Source of the DNA: DASQHY01 sp035602605
GTDB lineage: Bacteria > Acidobacteriota > Terriglobia > Acidiferrales > UBA7541
DNA: 64,000 bases
Direction: 5' to 3'
NCBI GenBank assembly: GCA_035602605.1
Contig: DATNLZ010000105.1
Span: 62,001-126,000 of the forward strand
The notes under the pieces are model-generated. The model was given only the letters and a program-made list of their open reading frames with translations. It was not told the DNA's origin and made no database searches. How positions within the stretch are numbered: the stretch's first letter is position 1; every line of letters starts with the position of its first letter. Of the stretch, positions 35,554 to 44,055 are shown piece after piece. A program made the translations under genes and the position numbers.

Positions 35554-37791
35554 TCATTCTGGCCAGCGAAGCGCTTCATTCACTTGTACTGATTGCCCTT
35601 CATCCACAAGAACTTTGCGGTTTACCTGAAGGAAGCCCTTTAATCTGAGGGTTAACGTGTGCTCGCCAGCCGTCAAGCGCACTCTTGCAGGCGTAACTTC
35701 GCCAGTCGGGTTTCCATCCACCAGGATTTCCGCACCGAGCGGTGCCGTGCGAACATTGGCCCACGCCACGCGGGGCGTGGAGCTTTGCGCCAGAGGGACG
35801 TCGAGCGTAGTTAGCACACTGGCTTTAACTTGGACTTGCCCTGCGTAGGAATCGAACCCCGGCTTTTTGACCACCAGGCTGTATTGCCCCGGCCCTAAAA
35901 CCAACGTAGCAGGCGTCTGACCAGAAGACTGTTTCGCGCCATCGAGAAAGATGTCCGCACCAGCAGGGTGACTGGAGACGAATAACCCCTCAGCGGTTGC
36001 TTCCAATTGAATGCGCTGATCAAGGATTTCGCCAGGGGCAATGCTCAACGGAGTTTGCACTGGTTTATATCCTGGTTTGCCGACCCCCAGGGTATAACCC
36101 TGCGGCTTTAAATCATCAAAGCGGCAAGGCGTTTGGCATTGCGAGAAAATGCGGCCGCCCGGGCCACGTAAAATTGCCGTTGCTCCAATGACGTCACTGG
36201 TTACATCGAGTGCGCCAAGGCCACCGGCCGGACGCGGCCGGTCATCCGATTTGGGTTCGCCGCTGGTGGTCGAAGAATCAGCGGCATATTCGACGTGATC
36301 TACTAAGTGCACGTGGGTGGGAATATTCTTTAGATTTTGCAGCAATCGCCGATGCTCACTTGGATTCAAGCTGCCCGACAGCGTCAAGGTATTTCCAACG
36401 CCCGAAATCTTGATCTTTCCGCTTAGGCGGGCGCTTTGCAAATCTTTCTCAATTTTTCCTCGAACCGAACTAATTTCCGGATTCACTGATGTCGATTCGG
36501 GTCCGTGCGTCGGATTTGCGGGTTTCTCGGAAGCTTTCTCGCTCTCGGCGTTCAGCGTTGTTGCTGCCGGCTCTGAATTCGATGCCTCGGCCGCTGGCTC
36601 GCCAGCTGGTTTTGCGACCGGGTCGATGGCTGCTGCAGCGTCCAGTGTTGCGACTTTCTCGGGCGCAGCAGCGGTTTTGTTGGCGCGCGTGCGGACCAGC
36701 AGGTCTTGTACGGCCGGCCGCAGGCGATAACCGGCATATCCAATAATCGCCAACAAAATTATGGAAAGCACAATTGCGGAACCGTGGCCACGTTTCTCTC
36801 TCGGTGCGCTTGCTTGTCTTACGTAGGATGTCCGCGTTGGCGCTACACCGCCGTGCGTCGCTATAGCCCCAGGACGCATCGCGAGCGTTGCCATTGGTCC
36901 GCTGGTCGCAACTTGCGACTGAGCTGCGCCCGATAGTGCCATCGTCGCATTCGGATTCGGCCCCAGCTCTCGATAGTTTCGCAACTCTTCGAGCATCTCC
37001 CGGCAACTCTGATAACGCGCATCGGGGTGCTTCGCGAGTGCTTTGGTGATGACATAATCCAACCCGGGATGAATCGATGAGTCGAGTTGCCGCGGCGGAA
37101 TCGGGTCCTCGTTCACAATCTTATAAATAACCGTCGTGATGTTCTGGCCTGGAAACGGTTTTTCTCCGGTAATCACTTCATAGAGCACCACGCCCAGGGA
37201 AAATATGTCGGATCGCCCGTCCACTGCTTTGCCCTTCACCTGTTCCGGAGACATGTAACTTGGCGTACCGACCACCTGCGCGGTCTGGTGCGTGGTTCCA
37301 AATTGGAGAATTTTCGCAGTGCCGAAATCGGTGATCTTCAAAGTATCATCGGAGGTAAGCATCAAGTTGGCGGGCTTGATGTCGCGATGAACCACGTTGC
37401 GTTCGTGAGCAAATTGCAACGCCGAGCACGCCTGTTCCATCAAACGCAGCACCCGCGGCAGCGGAAAGGTTTGCTTGCTGTCGATCTGCGCCTGCAAGCT
37501 GCGCCCCTCAATCAGCTCCATCGTGATGTAGAAGAGTCCTTCTTCTTCGCCCGCGTCGTAAATAACCACGATGTTGGGATGGGTCAGCAATCCTGCGGCT
37601 CGCGCCTCAGTTTGAAATCGCGCGATTAACTCCTCGCGCGACATCCCCGTGCCTTCTTCGCTTAGACGGATGGTTTTCACAGCCACCGTGCGGCCAATCA
37701 CCGGATCCGTGGCTCGATAGACCACACCCATAGCGCCGCGGCCAAGTTCCCCCACAATTTCGTAACGTCCGGCTTTGGCTAAGGCATCCAC
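35554..37791 (-). CDS. Membrane Ser/Thr protein kinase with BON-like and PEGA domains
   Basis: A 745-residue Hanks-type kinase. Kinase domain at 10-272: GRGAMGVVY P-loop, K39, HRD at 135-137, DFG at 156, GTPSYMSPEQ activation loop. A juxtamembrane linker leads to one membrane helix (about 338-356). The extracytoplasmic part has an acidic Ala/Glu-rich linker, a BON-like domain (about 436-505, VRGKIEKDLQSARLSGKIKI) and three PEGA-type repeats (about 525-598, 600-668, 676-743, for example VSSHPAGADIFLDGAKQSSG and VRTAPLGAEILVDGNPTGE). The start is GTG at 37791. Probably senses an envelope signal; targets are unknown. Confidence 0.94.
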   Translation of the reverse strand: MDALAKAGRYEIVGELGRGAMGVVYRATDPVIGRTVAVKTIRLSEEGTGMSREELIARFQTEARAAGLLTHPNIVVIYDAGEEEGLFYITMELIEGRSLQAQIDSKQTFPLPRVLRLMEQACSALQFAHERNVVHRDIKPANLMLTSDDTLKITDFGTAKILQFGTTHQTAQVVGTPSYMSPEQVKGKAVDGRSDIFSLGVVLYEVITGEKPFPGQNITTVIYKIVNEDPIPPRQLDSSIHPGLDYVITKALAKHPDARYQSCREMLEELRNYRELGPNPNATMALSGAAQSQVATSGPMATLAMRPGAIATHGGVAPTRTSYVRQASAPREKRGHGSAIVLSIILLAIIGYAGYRLRPAVQDLLVRTRANKTAAAPEKVATLDAAAAIDPVAKPAGEPAAEASNSEPAATTLNAESEKASEKPANPTHGPESTSVNPEISSVRGKIEKDLQSARLSGKIKISGVGNTLTLSGSLNPSEHRRLLQNLKNIPTHVHLVDHVEYAADSSTTSGEPKSDDRPRPAGGLGALDVTSDVIGATAILRGPGGRIFSQCQTPCRFDDLKPQGYTLGVGKPGYKPVQTPLSIAPGEILDQRIQLEATAEGLFVSSHPAGADIFLDGAKQSSGQTPATLVLGPGQYSLVVKKPGFDSYAGQVQVKASVLTTLDVPLAQSSTPRVAWANVRTAPLGAEILVDGNPTGEVTPARVRLTAGEHTLTLRLKGFLQVNRKVLVDEGQSVQVNEALRWPE

Positions 37792-37830
37792 GTTGCTTCG
37801 TGTCCTTTACTCAGCCCTGCGAAATAACTC

Positions 37831-37842
37831 CCCTGTACAGGG
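37831..37842. promoter_or_regulatory. 12-bp palindrome upstream of the Ser/Thr kinase gene
   Basis: CCCTGTACAGGG lies about 39 bp upstream of the kinase start, in the 259-bp gap to the radical SAM gene. Its position would suit an operator, but a single copy and no known regulator match make this tentative. Confidence 0.3.
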
Positions 37843-38050
37843 TTGGTTCGTAGCACTCGCGGCCGAGTACCGGCACGACTGCGCAATCCATCATGGCAAT
37901 CGGTGTCAATGCGCGGGCCTAGCAGGTTTGCCGAGCTACGAGCACCCCGGCATCACCTTTGAACATAGCTGCAGCGTAAAGGAGCGTCAACGCTCTCGAG
38001 GTACAGTGTTTCGCAGAAGCAACGCGCAGTAATTAATAGGACAAATTCAG

Positions 38051-39124
38051 CTAGCGGGAGTCGTGTGAAGCGGTAGCCACTTGCACCAACTCGTTCGCGG
38101 CGGGAGCGGGGGCCGCCATCGGCTTGAGGGTTTGTGGCGATCTCCAATTGTCGATCAGCGCCACTTGCTGGACACACGACACCGTGCAGCGTGGCGCGCA
38201 AAATTTCTTGGTTGAATATTCCCTACGGCGATCTTCCGCGGAATACGTCTCCAGTGGGATTCCCGGATACCCGCGCTGCTGCGAGCACCAGTGCACCAGG
38301 CCGTCCTCGCAAATGTATAAATAACGCGAGCCCGAACGACATCGCCACTGATTCTCTTTCCCCCGTGCGATGTTGTGCTGGAAGGCGTTGAATCGCGAGT
38401 AGGATCGTTTGCCCAATGCCATTATTTCTTCAAAAATTCCTATCTCCTGCGGGCCCAGCGGCTTGAGCTGACCATTGTGATCGTGGATGATTCCCACTGT
38501 GCTCGTCAGTCCCAGCGAAATCGCGCGATGCGCGACCTGCAGTGCATCCTGTGGATTCTTTACACCACTGCCCAGCACAGAATTAATGTTCACCTGAAAC
38601 ACGGAATGCTGCGCCAGTAGTTCGAGCTTTTGATCAAGCACCTTGAGGCTTTTCTTGGAGACCTCATCCGGTATCACATTATCAATGCTGATTTGCAGGT
38701 GCTCGAGCCCGGCGCGGTTCAGCCGTTCGATTCGCTCCGCAGTCAGCAAATAACCGTTGGTAATAAGACCGGCAATCATTCCGCGCTTGCGGATGTGAAC
38801 GATAATCTCGTCGAGATCGGGATGCATCAGCGGCTCTCCGCCACTGATGGTGATAATGGAAGTACCCATGTCCGCAAGGCGATCGAAGCGCCGCTTCATT
38901 TCCTCAACCGGCACCGCACTCGACACGTCATCGAATTCATTGCAATAGGTGCATGCAAGATTGCACCTGCGCATCGGAATCACGTGTACGAGAATGGGAT
39001 GATTTGTAGAGGCCAGGCCTCGCGCAATCATCCGCCACTCGCGTAGACGCGTCCGCGCAAATCTCAGTTTGCGCCGGAACAGCACGGCAGGAGACGCTTC
39101 GAGTTTTTTCTTCGCACCGGCCAT
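38051..39124 (-). CDS. Radical SAM protein
   Basis: A 357-residue radical S-adenosylmethionine enzyme. The cluster motif is CNLACTYC (CxxxCxxC), followed by SGGEPLMHPD, GLITNGYLL and QISIDN. The C-terminal region holds further cysteines (CRSGSRYLYICEDGLVHWC, CAPRCTVSC), reminiscent of a SPASM/twitch auxiliary cluster. The overall layout resembles the HpnH/MoaA/PqqE-like group. The substrate is not evident because no precursor peptide or cofactor genes flank it. The N-terminus is basic. The gene stands alone. Confidence 0.88.
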   Translation of the reverse strand: MAGAKKKLEASPAVLFRRKLRFARTRLREWRMIARGLASTNHPILVHVIPMRRCNLACTYCNEFDDVSSAVPVEEMKRRFDRLADMGTSIITISGGEPLMHPDLDEIIVHIRKRGMIAGLITNGYLLTAERIERLNRAGLEHLQISIDNVIPDEVSKKSLKVLDQKLELLAQHSVFQVNINSVLGSGVKNPQDALQVAHRAISLGLTSTVGIIHDHNGQLKPLGPQEIGIFEEIMALGKRSYSRFNAFQHNIARGKENQWRCRSGSRYLYICEDGLVHWCSQQRGYPGIPLETYSAEDRRREYSTKKFCAPRCTVSCVQQVALIDNWRSPQTLKPMAAPAPAANELVQVATASHDSR

Positions 39125-39585
39125 AGAGACATTCGCTTCAGTACATCGCTTGCGCTTTACGAGTCACGGAGTGGAATGCACCTCTCAAATTATACATGAC
39201 GCAGGCGCAAGCCACAGCGCCGCCAAACTAATCGTCCACGCGATAGCTATCCCCATCGCTCATGGCAACCTTACAACAAATCCCCGAGCCGCGCGCTCCC
39301 CTTTAGCACCGGCGGCTAGCAATAAGCCCATGCCGCAGTGTGATTTAGCTCCACCTTGCCATGGCTAATTGCCTACGGAAATCGCCGGCCTTATATACAT
39401 TTTATCGACGATTGTCGTATTACCTACGCTACGAAAAAATAAAGCAACAAGGTTTGTCAGTTTGCCGAAAGCGCGTCGAGTGAATTGTTTGTACCGGAGA
39501 AGTTATATTCTGGCGCCAGACATCCCGCCCACCGGCGACCGAATCTAAATCACGGGGTTTCGAATACATCTCAAGGAGGAGATCC
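39125..39585. other. Intergenic region upstream of the outer-membrane protein gene
   Basis: About 460 bp without a credible gene between the divergent radical SAM and barrel-protein genes. The part from 39390 on is AT-rich (TTATATACATTTTATCG, then GTTATATTC near 39500) and should carry the promoter of the barrel protein; AAGGAGGAGA at 39573-39582 is its strong ribosome binding site. Confidence 0.55.
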
Positions 39586-40170
39586 ATGAAGCGCATCTTA
39601 TTCATACTACTGCTCGCGGGGGGCTTGGTCCCAGCCGCATCCGCACAGGAAAGTGCCGATCATGTTCACGTTGGCGTTTTTGCCGACTACTTCCGCCTCC
39701 ATCAGAATGAGTCCAACATGGCCGGAGTCGGGGCACGCTTGGGCTTCAACACAAACCGATATCTGCGATTGGAAGCGGAAGCGGCGTACGACTTTAACGG
39801 CATCTATACCGAAAACTTCAGACCGGTTATGGGTAACGTTAGAGTTTCTCGCTCCGACTTTCGCGTTATGCACGGATTGTTTGGTCCCACCATTACCACC
39901 GGACACGGGGCGATCCGCCCGTTCTTCACGGTCAAGGGCGGGGGGATCAATTTCCGTTTTGATCCCCGACCCGCAACTCCCGGCACCTTTTTCAGCTCCG
40001 TCGATGCTCTTCGCGCCCGGGATATCAACGGCGTCCTTTATCCTGGCGGCGGACTGGAAGGCCACCTCGGTCCCGTGGGCTTGCGATTCGATATCGGAGA
40101 CATGATTTACTTCAACAACGGAGCTCATCACAATCTCCGCATGTCATTCGGCCCATTCCTCCGATTCTAA
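39586..40170 (+). CDS. Outer-membrane beta-barrel protein, OmpA/porin-like family
   Basis: A 194-residue secreted protein with a clear signal peptide (MKRILFILLLAGGLVPAASA, cleavage before QESAD). The mature chain alternates polar and hydrophobic residues as in small 8-stranded barrels: VHVGVFADYFRLH, GVGARLGFNTNRYLRLEAEAAYDF, FTVKGGGINFRF, LYPGGGLEGHLGPVGLRFDIGDMIYF, and ends in an aromatic residue (FGPFLRF), the usual BAM sorting signal. No OmpA peptidoglycan-binding domain is present. A large hairpin follows the stop. Confidence 0.88.
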   Translation: MKRILFILLLAGGLVPAASAQESADHVHVGVFADYFRLHQNESNMAGVGARLGFNTNRYLRLEAEAAYDFNGIYTENFRPVMGNVRVSRSDFRVMHGLFGPTITTGHGAIRPFFTVKGGGINFRFDPRPATPGTFFSSVDALRARDINGVLYPGGGLEGHLGPVGLRFDIGDMIYFNNGAHHNLRMSFGPFLRF

Positions 40171-40179
40171 CGGCTCGTA

Positions 40180-40216
40180 TTGCAGAGTCCCTTCCTAAGC
40201 GGAGGGGACTCTGCAA
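40180..40216 (+). terminator. Strong hairpin after the outer-membrane protein gene
   Basis: Arms at 40180-40195 and 40201-40216 pair over 16 positions with one G-T wobble around a TAAGC loop. No U-tract follows (the next bases are TTAAG), so it may stabilise the mRNA or act as a Rho-dependent or structural terminator rather than a classical intrinsic one. Confidence 0.65.
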
Positions 40217-40327
40217 TTAAGTCTGCGATCTCCCGCTGCTTCCCTAACGTTTCCAAGTCTGAAAATTTCCTTTTGACGCAACCACTGTAGAATTGCGCAA
40301 ACTGGCGGACAGAGAGACACGACGCGC

Positions 40328-41158
40328 GTGATCGAAACGCACCGCATCGCACCACAAGTGCCAGGCCCAGCAAAGCTGGCCTATCTTCTGGCCCTGCTTT
40401 TGTTCTGCGCAGTTCTGCGCGCCCAATCGCCAGGCCCGCCCGAGGCCGTTCCCTATCGAGCGAGCGCAGTCATTATCTGGTCTTCGAAAACACCTACGTC
40501 CGCGTTTTCAACGTCGCCGTCGCCCCGCATGAATCGACCCTTCTCCACCGGCACGACCTCGACTATCTTTACGTCCTCATCGGCCCTGCCGACGTCACTA
40601 ACGCCGTTCTCGGCAAGCCCGAAGTCCGCCTGCAATTTGCCGATGCCCAAGTACATTTTTCGCGCGGCCCCTTCGCCCATATCGCTCGCAACGAAGCCGA
40701 TGCACCCTTGCGCAAGGTCGCAATCGAGCTCCTGCACCCGCAGGGTCCCGCCCGTAATTTGTGTGGTAACGTTCTTGCAGAGGATCCTGGTCCCTGTCCT
40801 GAGGCGCAATCCCCAACGGATAAACCTCAATCACAAGCTCCGCCCAAAACTCCACCCGCAGCTCCGAGCAAAGCCTCAAAGATCAGCCCCCCTCCCGTGC
40901 ACCACTCAATTCAGCCTTGGGGAGCTCGCCGTGAACTTCGCGCAGATGGAACCCACCTATGGTATCCGCAGCACCGCCCACGTTAACCGCTTGCTCGTGG
41001 TCCTGGAACAAGCCGAATTGGAAGTAACGTTGCCGCACAAGCGGCCCCGCCAACTCCATTCCGCCGATGTTCTCTGGCTCCCTGCCGAAGCCCCGGCGAC
41101 TGTCGTCAACCTCGCGCCCGGCGTTTCCCGCTTCCTACTCATCTATTTCAAGGATTGA
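40328..41158 (+). pseudogene. Secreted cupin-like protein gene with two apparent frameshifts
   Basis: The coding signal switches frame twice. The start (GTG at 40328) encodes a signal peptide (LLALLLFCAVLRAQSPG). Between about 40440 and 40475 the conserved sequence moves to another frame and reads HYLVFENTYVRVFNVAVAP, HESTLLHRHDLDYLYVLIG and GPFAHIARNEADAPLRKVAI, a cupin with HxH metal ligands. Near 40870-40905, at a run of C residues, it returns to the first frame (FSLGELAVNFAQMEPT to LAPGVSRFLLIYFKD). Each frame alone gives an odd Ser/Pro-rich protein. Either the gene is decayed or the sequence carries two indel errors. Confidence 0.7.
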
Positions 41159-41192
41159 ACGCAATGGAAGCATGCAGGCCCTGAATCGGGGC

Positions 41193-42434
41193 CTATGGCC
41201 GGGGCATATCGAGTTGTTTTAGTTTTTGCTCGACGCTTTGCTGGATACCTTTTCGGCGCGCTTCTGACTCGGTCGTATTGTTCGCCAGCAGTTCCAGAGC
41301 TTTCTTGGCATTTTCCCGTGCCAAATCTTTTTGCCCATCGGCCAGGTAGGCGTCCGCAAGGCTGTCGTACACATTCGGCGAACTTGGGTACTTCATCGCA
41401 TTGAGTTTCATGATTTCTACAGCGCCTTTGGTGTCGCCAAGCTGGATATGCTCGTAGCCAAGCAAGTTGACAATCCCTTCCGGGAAGCTTGCCGCCTTCG
41501 GATCTCGCAGACGCGCTATCGTGAGCGCTGTCCCCAGCTTCGTTGCGCCGCCCGGCTGCCCGGCAGAATCGATCAGCTCCAAATTGCGGACCACTTGCGG
41601 GTCCAGCCGCGAACCATTGGACTTCGGCGCGCTTCCGGGTTTCTGCGTAAGCGTTGCTCGCAACCACTCCGCGATCATGTTGGGCAATTCTTTGTTCGCT
41701 GCAAACATATCCGTGCCATGCCCTCCCTTGGCGTACTGCGCAAACCGGCTGGCGGAGTTTGACGACACGCTGCACAGCCATTGCATCGTTTCGTTCAGAT
41801 TGCCGAACTCATCATCGTCCGCCGCGGCGGTGAAAACCGACAAGCCCTTCGATGCTTGCAAGAATAAGCGCCCGTCGCGGTCGGTTGGACCGGAAAGCAA
41901 AACCAGCGACTTCACCTCCCTGTGCCGCCTGGCCAATTGAACCGAATTATTGACCCCGCAGCTCGCTCCGCCGGCGCCAATGGCCTCGCCTTTCACTCCC
42001 GGTTGCGAGACCAGATACTGCAAGGCCGCGTCGAAATCGCCTGGCCACTTCTCCTGCATCATTTTCCGCGCCTCGTCTGGTTTCAACTGGTCGAAACGCG
42101 GGCCCCCGCTTTCCCCGAACCCTCGGTTATCTACGGTTAGCACGTTGATTCCCCTCGCCGTGAGACGTTCCGCTAGCGAGTCCCACACTCTGCGCTGTCG
42201 ATTGCACTGGTGCAGCAGCAGGACTCCCGCACCTGGCTTGCCCGCTGCGAAGTACGTCGCCTTGAGAAGGGTTCCGTCGGCCGCTGTCAGCGTTACAGTT
42301 CGTGGGCCGGGCACCTCCTTCGCCATACCGTCCATCACGAAGAAGCGAAATAGCAGAGCCGCAAGCAGCAAGAACCCAAAAAACAAACCGCGACGGTTGC
42401 CTGGTGAAGCCATAATCGTCTGCCGCCCGTTCAT
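41193..42434 (-). CDS. Membrane-anchored alpha/beta hydrolase with TPR-like C-terminus
   Basis: About 413 residues. After MNGRQTIMASPGNRRG comes a membrane helix or signal anchor (LFFGFLLLAALLFRFFVM). The hydrolase domain shows VLLLHQCNRQRRVWDSLAERL, the Asp-containing VDNRGFGESGG, and the nucleophile elbow GAGGASCGVNNS in which Cys replaces Ser, as in dienelactone hydrolase. KGGHGTDMF gives the catalytic His. The last ~120 residues are TPR-like (GYEHIQLGDTKGAVEIMKLN and SLADAYLADGQKDLARENAKKAL). The frame is open upstream to 42551, but that part overlaps the preceding gene, so 42434 is preferred; 42413 is also possible. The substrate is unknown. Confidence 0.8.
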   Translation of the reverse strand: MNGRQTIMASPGNRRGLFFGFLLLAALLFRFFVMDGMAKEVPGPRTVTLTAADGTLLKATYFAAGKPGAGVLLLHQCNRQRRVWDSLAERLTARGINVLTVDNRGFGESGGPRFDQLKPDEARKMMQEKWPGDFDAALQYLVSQPGVKGEAIGAGGASCGVNNSVQLARRHREVKSLVLLSGPTDRDGRLFLQASKGLSVFTAAADDDEFGNLNETMQWLCSVSSNSASRFAQYAKGGHGTDMFAANKELPNMIAEWLRATLTQKPGSAPKSNGSRLDPQVVRNLELIDSAGQPGGATKLGTALTIARLRDPKAASFPEGIVNLLGYEHIQLGDTKGAVEIMKLNAMKYPSSPNVYDSLADAYLADGQKDLARENAKKALELLANNTTESEARRKGIQQSVEQKLKQLDMPRP

Positions 42435-42460
42435 CACAACCACCCTCCCGACGCGCCAAC

Positions 42461-42652
42461 TCACACCTTCTTGCCGCGCAGCCCGGTAATCAGCAGCCAC
42501 ATCCCCACTATAAAAAACACCGCCATCACAATCAGCATCACCGGCAACCACTCATGAGGCACTTGCGACCCCATAAACGGTAGCGCCTGGAGCACGCGCA
42601 CCACCGCCAGCAACACCAGCACCGCCCCCAGCACCACCTTCCACAAAACCAT
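42461..42652 (-). CDS. Small two-helix membrane protein
   Basis: A 63-residue protein of two hydrophobic segments (WKVVLGAVLVLLAVVRVLQ and WLPVMLIVMAVFFIVGMWLLI) joined by a short loop and ending GLRGKKV. The ATG at 42652 is preceded by a strong AGGAGGGAG. An in-frame GTG/ATG farther upstream would add 11 charged residues containing the Shine-Dalgarno itself. No family recognised. It is 26 bp upstream of the hydrolase gene on the same strand. Confidence 0.72.
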   Translation of the reverse strand: MVLWKVVLGAVLVLLAVVRVLQALPFMGSQVPHEWLPVMLIVMAVFFIVGMWLLITGLRGKKV

Positions 42653-42734
42653 ACTCCCTCCTCCTCTCTTGGAATGAGATCGCACAGTGTCGGAAACTTA
42701 GGCCCTGGCTCCCCTGGCGAGGGGCATTTGGCTT

Positions 42735-43691
42735 CTACGAATTCCCGATGAGCACTCCGGCCAGGAAAACGAGGATCCCTCCGAGCAGCACCTGCACGGC
42801 GGCTGAAAATGCCGGGGTATCCATGTAACGGTGGCGCACCCAGGAGATCACGCTCAACTCTAACAGCACTACGACCATGGCGATGGTCATCGCAATTCTG
42901 AACCCGGGAATGAGAAACGGCAGCGTGTGGCCGATGCCTCCGAGCGCGGTCATCACGCCACACACGGTGCCGCGCACCCACGGATGGCCGCGCCCGGTCA
43001 GGCTGCCGTCGTCGGAGAGCGCCTCGGCAAAGCCCATGCTGATGCCCGCGCCGACCGAGGCCGCAAGTCCCACCACAAAGGCGGCCCAGTTATTTCGCGT
43101 GGCAACCGCCGCCGCGAACAGCGGCGCCAGCGTGGAGACCGAGCCGTCCATCAATCCCGCCAGGCCCGGCTGGATGATCTGCAGCACGAAGAGCCGGCGC
43201 CGCGCTTCTTCTTCCTTTCCTTTCTCGCTGGCACCCAGCTTTTCGCGCTCCAACTCCTCGGCGCGATCAGCGTGCGCGCGCTCCTCCTGCGCCAGGTCAT
43301 CGAGAAGCTGTCGGGTGTTAGCGTCGGTGGCGCGCCCCGCGGCGCGCTCGTAGAACCGCCGCGTCTCCACTTCCATCGCGCTGGCCTGATTGCGGATCTT
43401 TTCCAGATTGATCGGCTGGAGCAACCACACCGGCTGCCGCTGCACGAAGCCTTTCACGTCCTGCCGGCGGATCAGCGGGATGTGTTCTCCGAATTTCTGG
43501 CGATACAGTTCCAGCAGCCGTCGACGATGCCCCGATTCCTCCACGCGCATCCCGTCGAACACCCCCGCGGAGCCGGGGAAATTCTGCCGCAGCCCTTCAG
43601 CGAAATCGCTGTATATGCGTTCGTCCTCCTCTTCGAGCGAAATCGCCAGCGCCAGCACTTCCCTCTCCGTAAGGCTGTTGAATTTTCTCAT
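42735..43691 (-). CDS. mbfA: Ferritin-like/VIT1 fusion iron transporter (MbfA-like)
   Basis: A 318-residue fusion. Residues 1-150 form a ferritin/rubrerythrin-like four-helix bundle with iron ligands in SLEEEDERIYSDFAE, RVEESGHRRRLLE, EVETRRFYERA and QEERAHADRAEE (E and ExxH patterns). Residues ~165-318 form a VIT1/CCC1-type transporter with five hydrophobic helices (GLAGLMDGSVSTLAPLFAAA, GLAASVGAGISMGFAEALSDDG). MbfA proteins of rhizobia export iron and protect against iron/H2O2 stress. The start has GAGGAA upstream. It is separated from fumC by a divergent gap. Confidence 0.92.
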   Translation of the reverse strand: MRKFNSLTEREVLALAISLEEEDERIYSDFAEGLRQNFPGSAGVFDGMRVEESGHRRRLLELYRQKFGEHIPLIRRQDVKGFVQRQPVWLLQPINLEKIRNQASAMEVETRRFYERAAGRATDANTRQLLDDLAQEERAHADRAEELEREKLGASEKGKEEEARRRLFVLQIIQPGLAGLMDGSVSTLAPLFAAAVATRNNWAAFVVGLAASVGAGISMGFAEALSDDGSLTGRGHPWVRGTVCGVMTALGGIGHTLPFLIPGFRIAMTIAMVVVLLELSVISWVRHRYMDTPAFSAAVQVLLGGILVFLAGVLIGNS

Positions 43692-44055
43692 CGCACTCGT
43701 TCCTCACAGACACCTGTGGATCGCTCCCGGCACGGTCGAACATTGTAAGCCAGGTCATAAATGAATAGCACCACCGGGACGCTGTCTTAGATTGACCGCC
43801 CCCCCCATTCTCGCCTAGATTGCCCAAATGCTGCTCGAGGGTTTGCATTCTGTAAAAACACGAAGCCAATTGGCTTAAACCTCGCCCCTCAGTTGAGGCA
43901 GCGCTTAACCGGCGGATCGGGGCTCGGAAAACCCTGCCGGCAAATGAGTCGCCAAAATTTGTCGGCGCGCTCTCGGCAGTCTCGACAGCCGGACTCCACT
44001 AGCGTCCTTGTTGCTGCTACACTAAGCGCAGCCTGCACCAACAAGGAGTTTGCGC
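43692..44055. other. Divergent intergenic region between mbfA and fumC
   Basis: 364 bp without a gene. It contains a run of eight C residues near 43799-43806 and a minus-strand TACAAT (43742-43747 region) near the mbfA start. AAGGAG at 44043-44048 is the fumC ribosome binding site. An iron-responsive operator for mbfA might be expected here, but I could not identify a Fur-like or Irr-like box with confidence. Confidence 0.5.
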
